A program made the position numbers and the translations under genes. The notes under the pieces are model-generated. The model made no database searches and had not been told where the DNA came from. It saw only the letters and a program-made list of their open reading frames with translations. A DNA stretch of 46,007 bases from Spirochaetota bacterium (GTDB taxonomy: Bacteria; Spirochaetota; Spirochaetia; Treponematales; UBA12059). Positions 41,624 to 46,007 of this stretch are shown in pieces. How positions within the stretch are numbered: position 1 is the stretch's first letter; every line of letters starts with the position of its first letter. The stretch spans positions 1 through 46,007 of the forward strand of contig JAKPPT010000151.1 of NCBI GenBank assembly GCA_029547205.1. Reading direction: 5' to 3'.

Positions 41624-44600
41624 AGCACTGGATAGAAAGAATAGTAAGTGTAACAGCGCTGCTCATTGTAATTACGCTTATTTCTATATTCATAGTTACA
41701 AAAGCACAGTTTAGTACTGGAGAATTAACAAACAATCGTTTAATAGAAGTTACGATAAGGCACTATGGAGTTGACGCACGGGAACTTGAAAGAACAATTG
41801 CAATTCCAGTTGAAAATGCTATTACCGGTATTGAAGGATGTGAGGAAATAATTACATCAATAGAATACAGTACAGTAAGAATATCAATTTTATATGGTGT
41901 AAATCAAAATGATGCTGATATGTATGAAAAATTTAGTGAAGCTGTATACCGGGTTTATGAAACAATGCCAGAATCGGTACAGCGACCAGAATTTGCTCTT
42001 GCCTCGAGTGATGATTTCCCGATTTTTACGGCTGCCATATATCCAGAAAATATCTCCGATGTTTCCTATGTGCTTGAAAAAGAATTAAAACCAGATTTAA
42101 AAAAAATAAATGGTGCTGGCGATGTTGAAATATATGGAATACGAATACCCGAAATTGCAATAGATATAATAGAAGATAAAGTTGCATTAACTCCTCAAAC
42201 GATAATTGGCATTGGTACTGGTATTGCAGAAAATGATATTCTTAAAAGAGCTGGTTACATTACAGAAGGTTCAATTCAAATCCCACTCACAATCGATGGC
42301 AGGTATAAAACGATCAGTGATTTAAAAACTGCGTGGATTTCAGGAATAGATGGCACACCAGTACGTCCTGGTGACTTTGCTGTAATAGCAAAGCAGGAAA
42401 GAAAGCCGGACTCTATTTCAAGAGTAAACGGGAAGCACTGTATGGTGCTTGCTATAAAACGGGCAGGAAATGCGAGCCTCATTGAACTTTCAGCAAGTAT
42501 TAAAGCTGCAATAAAAAAGTGGGAGCAAAAAGGGTTAACCTTTACCATTCTAGCCGATGCTGGAGAAAAAGCCAGGGAATCGCTTTCTGCTATGGTAAAT
42601 TCAGTACTTTCTGGAATGATGCTTGTAGGCTTAGGTGTTTTTTTTATAACACTATATAAGAAAAGTAACCATGTTCTGTTGCTTGCAGTATTAGGAACTG
42701 CTTTTGTTCCGATTGTGATTGTTATTACACTGGCAGTACTTGTACTCTTGAAGTTTTCAATTGATACCTGGGTGCTTGCAGGAATTGTATCGGGGGTTGG
42801 TTGCGCTGTTGATGCGATATTACTATTGCTCGAAGAATCTGCAACAATGAACACGGCAGATGCCGCAGTTATCAGGCTTAAAAAATTGTTTCCACCACTT
42901 GCAGGCGGTGTTTTAACCACGATTATCGCTCTTGCACCGCTTATGGTATATACAGAATTTGGATATGGTATACAGAGAACTGCATGTGCAATTGCTATAG
43001 TAAACCTAATAGCATTGCTTGCAGGCATTCTTTTTATTCCATCATTTTTAGTTGCTATTGCAAATAAAACGATTGAGTATACTTCAGAATGTTATGGGAT
43101 GGGAAAAAGAAAACAGCCATCATGTTTAGAAAAATTAAAAGAGATAAATAATTCATTGAAACATACGTGTAAGAAAATATTGTTTTTTATAGTTACGAGA
43201 CTTATTGTTAATAAAAAAATATTACTCTATGTTGTCATAATCATAGTTGGTACTGCGGTCGTTGCACTTATTTTTATCGAGCGTGATCCTACACTGCCCG
43301 ACTTAGAGGGGACAATTCCCGTTCATGCAGAACTAGCATCGGGAACAGCAATGGACATTGTTGATGAAGTACTTGCCACTGTGAGCGAAAAAATACTCGG
43401 TATTGAAGGTGTTGACTCCGTGCAGAGCACTGCATACCGTGGCTATGGTACTTTGCTTGTTGTGTATGATATGCATCGGTATAAGCGCGATGCAATAATA
43501 CGGGAAATACGATCACTCTCAAATACATCGGTGTTTTTATGGACCGAAATGCACGAGACAAACAAACGAATCTGGCAGGTTTCGATACAGGGTGATGAGA
43601 TTAATCAGTGTGAACTATATGCACGAAAACTTGCCAGTCTCTGCTCTAATCTTTCCTTTGTAAGCGATGTAGTACTCAATTTCAAAGAAGGAGCACCAGA
43701 ACTCATCTATCAGCCTGATAGAGCAAAGATTGCAACATATGGTGAAAGTTTTGTATATCTGGGGGACATCCTACGCTACAGTCTCTACAATCCTGTAGTG
43801 TATAAAAAAATTCAAAACGAACAGGAAATGGATGTTCGTCTTGGAGTATATCGGGCACATGATGCCGAGCGTAGTGATATTTTAGAAACATTAGCTCCAA
43901 ATGGTGAGACTGAGCTCAGGACACTTGGTGTTATTAAAGAAGTTTATGATACCGCAAAAATCTATAGGAATGATAGAAAACGTACAATGACAATATCAAT
44001 TGAAACACCTGTTTTGAGTCCTGCAAAAGTAAGCAAGGCAATACTTGAAACATCCCGTGTGCTGGACATCCCTCAGGGATACAGCGTTCAATTTGATAGA
44101 GATGCGTTGCTAAAAGAATCTAAACTGAAAGAAGGAAGTTATTATTTTATTGCAGCATTTGTCGGCATATTGTTAGTGCTTACGATTCTTGCAAATTCAT
44201 GGAAAGATGCCTGTGTAATAATGCTCGTTATACCGCCTTCACTAGCGGTTCCGGTACTATTCCTGAGCATGTCAGGCTCATCATTAAACCCTGCACTTGT
44301 CTGCTCATTTATAGCTGCTGCGGGTATGGTAGTAAACGCTGGAGTCATCATGCATGAAAGCATTAGCAGTGCTGTCCATACACTCCCTAAAACGTATGCG
44401 AATAAGAATAATGCAGTAAGGAAGTTGTGCTCACTCGCGCTCAAAGAACGCTTCATCACACTGTTTGCTGCTTCACTAACCACCATAGCAGGAACGTTCC
44501 CTATGCTGTTTCTTAAAGGCGAGGTTAACTCGGTATTCCGGTCATTTGCATTTACAAGCGTCTGGGGCGTCGCCTCATCCTGTGTATTTACGATTATGTT

Positions 44601-44673
44601 TTTGCCTATGTTTGCCAACTGCTATACAGGCATAAAAACCAAACATCGAAAGGAGCACGTTATGGATCCATGA
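41620..44673 (+). CDS. RND efflux permease, second subunit
   Basis: A 1017-residue RND protein, clearly diverged from its neighbour. The N-terminus is MKHWIERIVSVTALLIVITL, with less of the usual family opening. TM4 carries GVGCAVDAILLLLEES with one Asp (Asp398) at the same place as in the first permease; TM10 reads AAGMVVNAGVIMHES. Two unlike RND genes in a row resemble heteromeric pumps such as MdtBC, so a mixed trimer is likely. It overlaps the first permease gene by four bases (ATGA) and ends the cassette; no clear terminator follows. Confidence 0.9.
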   Translation: MKHWIERIVSVTALLIVITLISIFIVTKAQFSTGELTNNRLIEVTIRHYGVDARELERTIAIPVENAITGIEGCEEIITSIEYSTVRISILYGVNQNDADMYEKFSEAVYRVYETMPESVQRPEFALASSDDFPIFTAAIYPENISDVSYVLEKELKPDLKKINGAGDVEIYGIRIPEIAIDIIEDKVALTPQTIIGIGTGIAENDILKRAGYITEGSIQIPLTIDGRYKTISDLKTAWISGIDGTPVRPGDFAVIAKQERKPDSISRVNGKHCMVLAIKRAGNASLIELSASIKAAIKKWEQKGLTFTILADAGEKARESLSAMVNSVLSGMMLVGLGVFFITLYKKSNHVLLLAVLGTAFVPIVIVITLAVLVLLKFSIDTWVLAGIVSGVGCAVDAILLLLEESATMNTADAAVIRLKKLFPPLAGGVLTTIIALAPLMVYTEFGYGIQRTACAIAIVNLIALLAGILFIPSFLVAIANKTIEYTSECYGMGKRKQPSCLEKLKEINNSLKHTCKKILFFIVTRLIVNKKILLYVVIIIVGTAVVALIFIERDPTLPDLEGTIPVHAELASGTAMDIVDEVLATVSEKILGIEGVDSVQSTAYRGYGTLLVVYDMHRYKRDAIIREIRSLSNTSVFLWTEMHETNKRIWQVSIQGDEINQCELYARKLASLCSNLSFVSDVVLNFKEGAPELIYQPDRAKIATYGESFVYLGDILRYSLYNPVVYKKIQNEQEMDVRLGVYRAHDAERSDILETLAPNGETELRTLGVIKEVYDTAKIYRNDRKRTMTISIETPVLSPAKVSKAILETSRVLDIPQGYSVQFDRDALLKESKLKEGSYYFIAAFVGILLVLTILANSWKDACVIMLVIPPSLAVPVLFLSMSGSSLNPALVCSFIAAAGMVVNAGVIMHESISSAVHTLPKTYANKNNAVRKLCSLALKERFITLFAASLTTIAGTFPMLFLKGEVNSVFRSFAFTSVWGVASSCVFTIMFLPMFANCYTGIKTKHRKEHVMDP

Positions 44674-44784
44674 GAGAGAAGCAACAGGCTGCACCATCAG
44701 CAATTTACTGTAATCAATCGGCGCAATTATGCAAAGCGCAATAATTATGATTGCAGATATTTAAACCAGGAAAGGAGAAAAACA
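44674..44784 (+). other. Short intergenic region with direct repeats
   Basis: GCGCAATTATG (44721-44731) recurs as GCGCAATAATTATG (44737-44750), partly inverted on itself. No consensus promoter is evident. A strong AAAGGAG precedes the ATG at 44785. Confidence 0.35.
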
Positions 44785-46007
44785 ATGAAATCGATTAAGA
44801 GACAACTTAAACAAGTACTTGCCCTCATAGTGGCATGGAATTGTGTGTTTGGAAATGTGTTTGCCCAACGAATGCCGCTCAGCTTCAAGCAGAGGCAGGC
44901 AGTGATGACCGTAATCGAACGCATCGATGCGGATAGCACGAGTGCCGATGATTGGCTCAAACGGAGCAAAGAGGGGCTTGCAACAATTCGCACTCTCTGG
45001 GAAAGCGCAGCTATTGATCTTGCCGGCCGGGAACTGTTCCTCGCCGGAGTAGAGGAGGAGTTTGAACGAGCATACGCTATGCGCCTCACCGAAGATTTCT
45101 TTGGCACAGATGCGCAAAAAGATCAGGCTGAGCAACAAAGCCTCATAAGCAAAGGTGTATCAAGTACGAGCGGTGCTCTGTCGAACCGTGAACAGGTTTT
45201 AGCAAGACATCCGGAGCTTGCCCGCTATACTGATAGCGCTCGATCGGCCATGCTGTTCATTACGAAGCGTGATACGACGATCGAAACCGCTTTGGTAATT
45301 GAGCGAGCAGAGCGGATCGCAGGTATGAAAGACGAAGCAGTGCTCAACATGGTAACTGGAGTTGAAAGTCAGGAAGCACGCTCAGCATGGCTTTCAGAAA
45401 CAAGCGCAGCAAGCAGCAAAGAGAGCGAGGCGCTCATAGTAGCCTGTGCTGGAGCCGATCAAAGCATGAAAAAAATTATTGAACAGGGGCTTTCGTATTT
45501 AGTAGAGACCGATGCACTGCTCAGTGATACTGCCCGCAGGATGCTTGAACACCGGGCAGATGACAGCGAAGACCCATCCTTCCGTGCAGGCTACTACCAC
45601 GCTGATCTTGCCCCGGACAGTGCGGCGCTTGCACTCTATGCCCGATTCACAGCAGAGAAATCGAGCTGGATAGAAACAGCAAAAGCTGAGCTTGCGTCCC
45701 CAACTGCTGAACGAGGCCTCCTAGCCGAAGACGCCCGGGTACTTGCCCGTAGCTATCAGAGCATACACGTAGCAGAGCGGAGCATGAGCGAAGTTGTAAA
45801 CGATTACCGCGAGACAGTGAGACTCATGGAGCGAGCATCGGCAGACACAGTGGTTCCCGACGAAACCAGCCCTTTACAACTCACCAAACCTGTGGTAGAA
45901 CAAAATAAAATGGAACAAGTTACAGAAAGTACAAAAAGTAAACAAAAGATACCATTACCGGCAGAACTCATCGTGCTCTACATCGAGCAGCCCAAACCAA
46001 AACGCAA
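44785..46007 (+). CDS. Large exported protein of unknown function, 5' part only
   Basis: The frame stays open from ATG 44785 to the end of the window, giving at least 407 residues with no stop. AAAGGAG lies seven bases upstream. It begins with a signal peptide (MKSIKRQLKQ, hydrophobic core, cleavage near NVFA). The mature part is rich in Ala, Glu, Ser and Arg with few aromatic residues, and looks like long helices or coiled coil (for example ARSAWLSETSAASSKESEAL). Near the end comes a Lys/Gln/Thr-rich linker, suggesting another domain beyond. I do not recognise it. The GC content is far higher than in the RND genes just upstream, so it may have a different origin. Confidence 0.8.
   Translation, partial: MKSIKRQLKQVLALIVAWNCVFGNVFAQRMPLSFKQRQAVMTVIERIDADSTSADDWLKRSKEGLATIRTLWESAAIDLAGRELFLAGVEEEFERAYAMRLTEDFFGTDAQKDQAEQQSLISKGVSSTSGALSNREQVLARHPELARYTDSARSAMLFITKRDTTIETALVIERAERIAGMKDEAVLNMVTGVESQEARSAWLSETSAASSKESEALIVACAGADQSMKKIIEQGLSYLVETDALLSDTARRMLEHRADDSEDPSFRAGYYHADLAPDSAALALYARFTAEKSSWIETAKAELASPTAERGLLAEDARVLARSYQSIHVAERSMSEVVNDYRETVRLMERASADTVVPDETSPLQLTKPVVEQNKMEQVTESTKSKQKIPLPAELIVLYIEQPKPKR

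Noticed and set aside
42276-43028. Open frame of 250 codons on the minus strand inside the second RND permease gene
   Set aside because: It is antisense to conserved RND helices with no start signal or recognisable motif; it is a shadow of the coding strand.
44745-45138. Two overlapping minus-strand frames of 120 and 125 codons at the start of the last gene
   Set aside because: They overlap each other and lie opposite a long plus-strand frame that has a signal peptide and a strong ribosome binding site.

Overview
The window is about 46 kb of bacterial chromosome, probably from a treponeme-like member of the Spirochaetota. The main reasons are two core flagellins of the spirochaetal FlaB type, a FliD of spirochaetal length, a FabV-type enoyl reductase as the only enoyl reductase in the fatty-acid cluster, a DUF4912 gene next to a GH57 gene, and many small lipoproteins. 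Base composition is moderately AT-rich until about 44.78 kb, where it rises sharply. No insertion sequence, prophage or CRISPR array is visible.

Layout. (1) 1-4.65 kb: the 3' end of a 5S rRNA, an exported cyanophycinase-like lipoprotein, an orphan trpB2 gene behind what looks like a complete trp attenuator with a Trp-Trp leader peptide, an MTA/SAH nucleosidase and rsmE. (2) 4.7-8.8 kb (minus strand): fabH-fabF-fabZ-fabV. (3) 8.9-14.3 kb: a sodium/solute symporter, then a divergent ECF vitamin transporter operon (fused double ATPase, EcfT, PanT-like S component) ending in a coaX-like gene that has lost its ATP-loop motifs. (4) 14.3-19.2 kb: tRNA-Met, a small unknown protein, a GNAT-type protein, a substrate-binding protein, and a minus-strand operon of an 86-residue unknown protein, tsaE, tsaB and an HD-GYP protein. 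(5) 19.3-26.2 kb (minus strand): flagellar block flaB2, flaB1, flaG, fliD, an unknown gene and a PilZ gene, with long structured flagellin leaders. (6) 26.2-31.3 kb: alpha/beta hydrolase, PcnB-like nucleotidyltransferase, DUF4912 protein, a GH57 protein lacking its nucleophile, and a lipoprotein. (7) 31.5-44.7 kb: an eight-gene, tightly overlapping export cassette with a TPR lipoprotein, a small lipoprotein, TolC, a lipoprotein membrane-fusion protein, two Ig-like lipoproteins and two different RND permeases. (8) 44.8 kb to the end: the start of a GC-richer, very long exported protein that runs off the window.

The most interesting items are the trp attenuator controlling a lone trpB2, the RND cassette with two embedded Ig-like lipoproteins, the shared hairpin-plus-SD arrangement in both flagellin leaders (a CsrA-like layout), the catalytically altered GH57 and CoaX homologues, and several promoters placed so that transcription would begin at or next to the start codon. 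All functional assignments come from reading motifs by eye; no database search or folding program was run.
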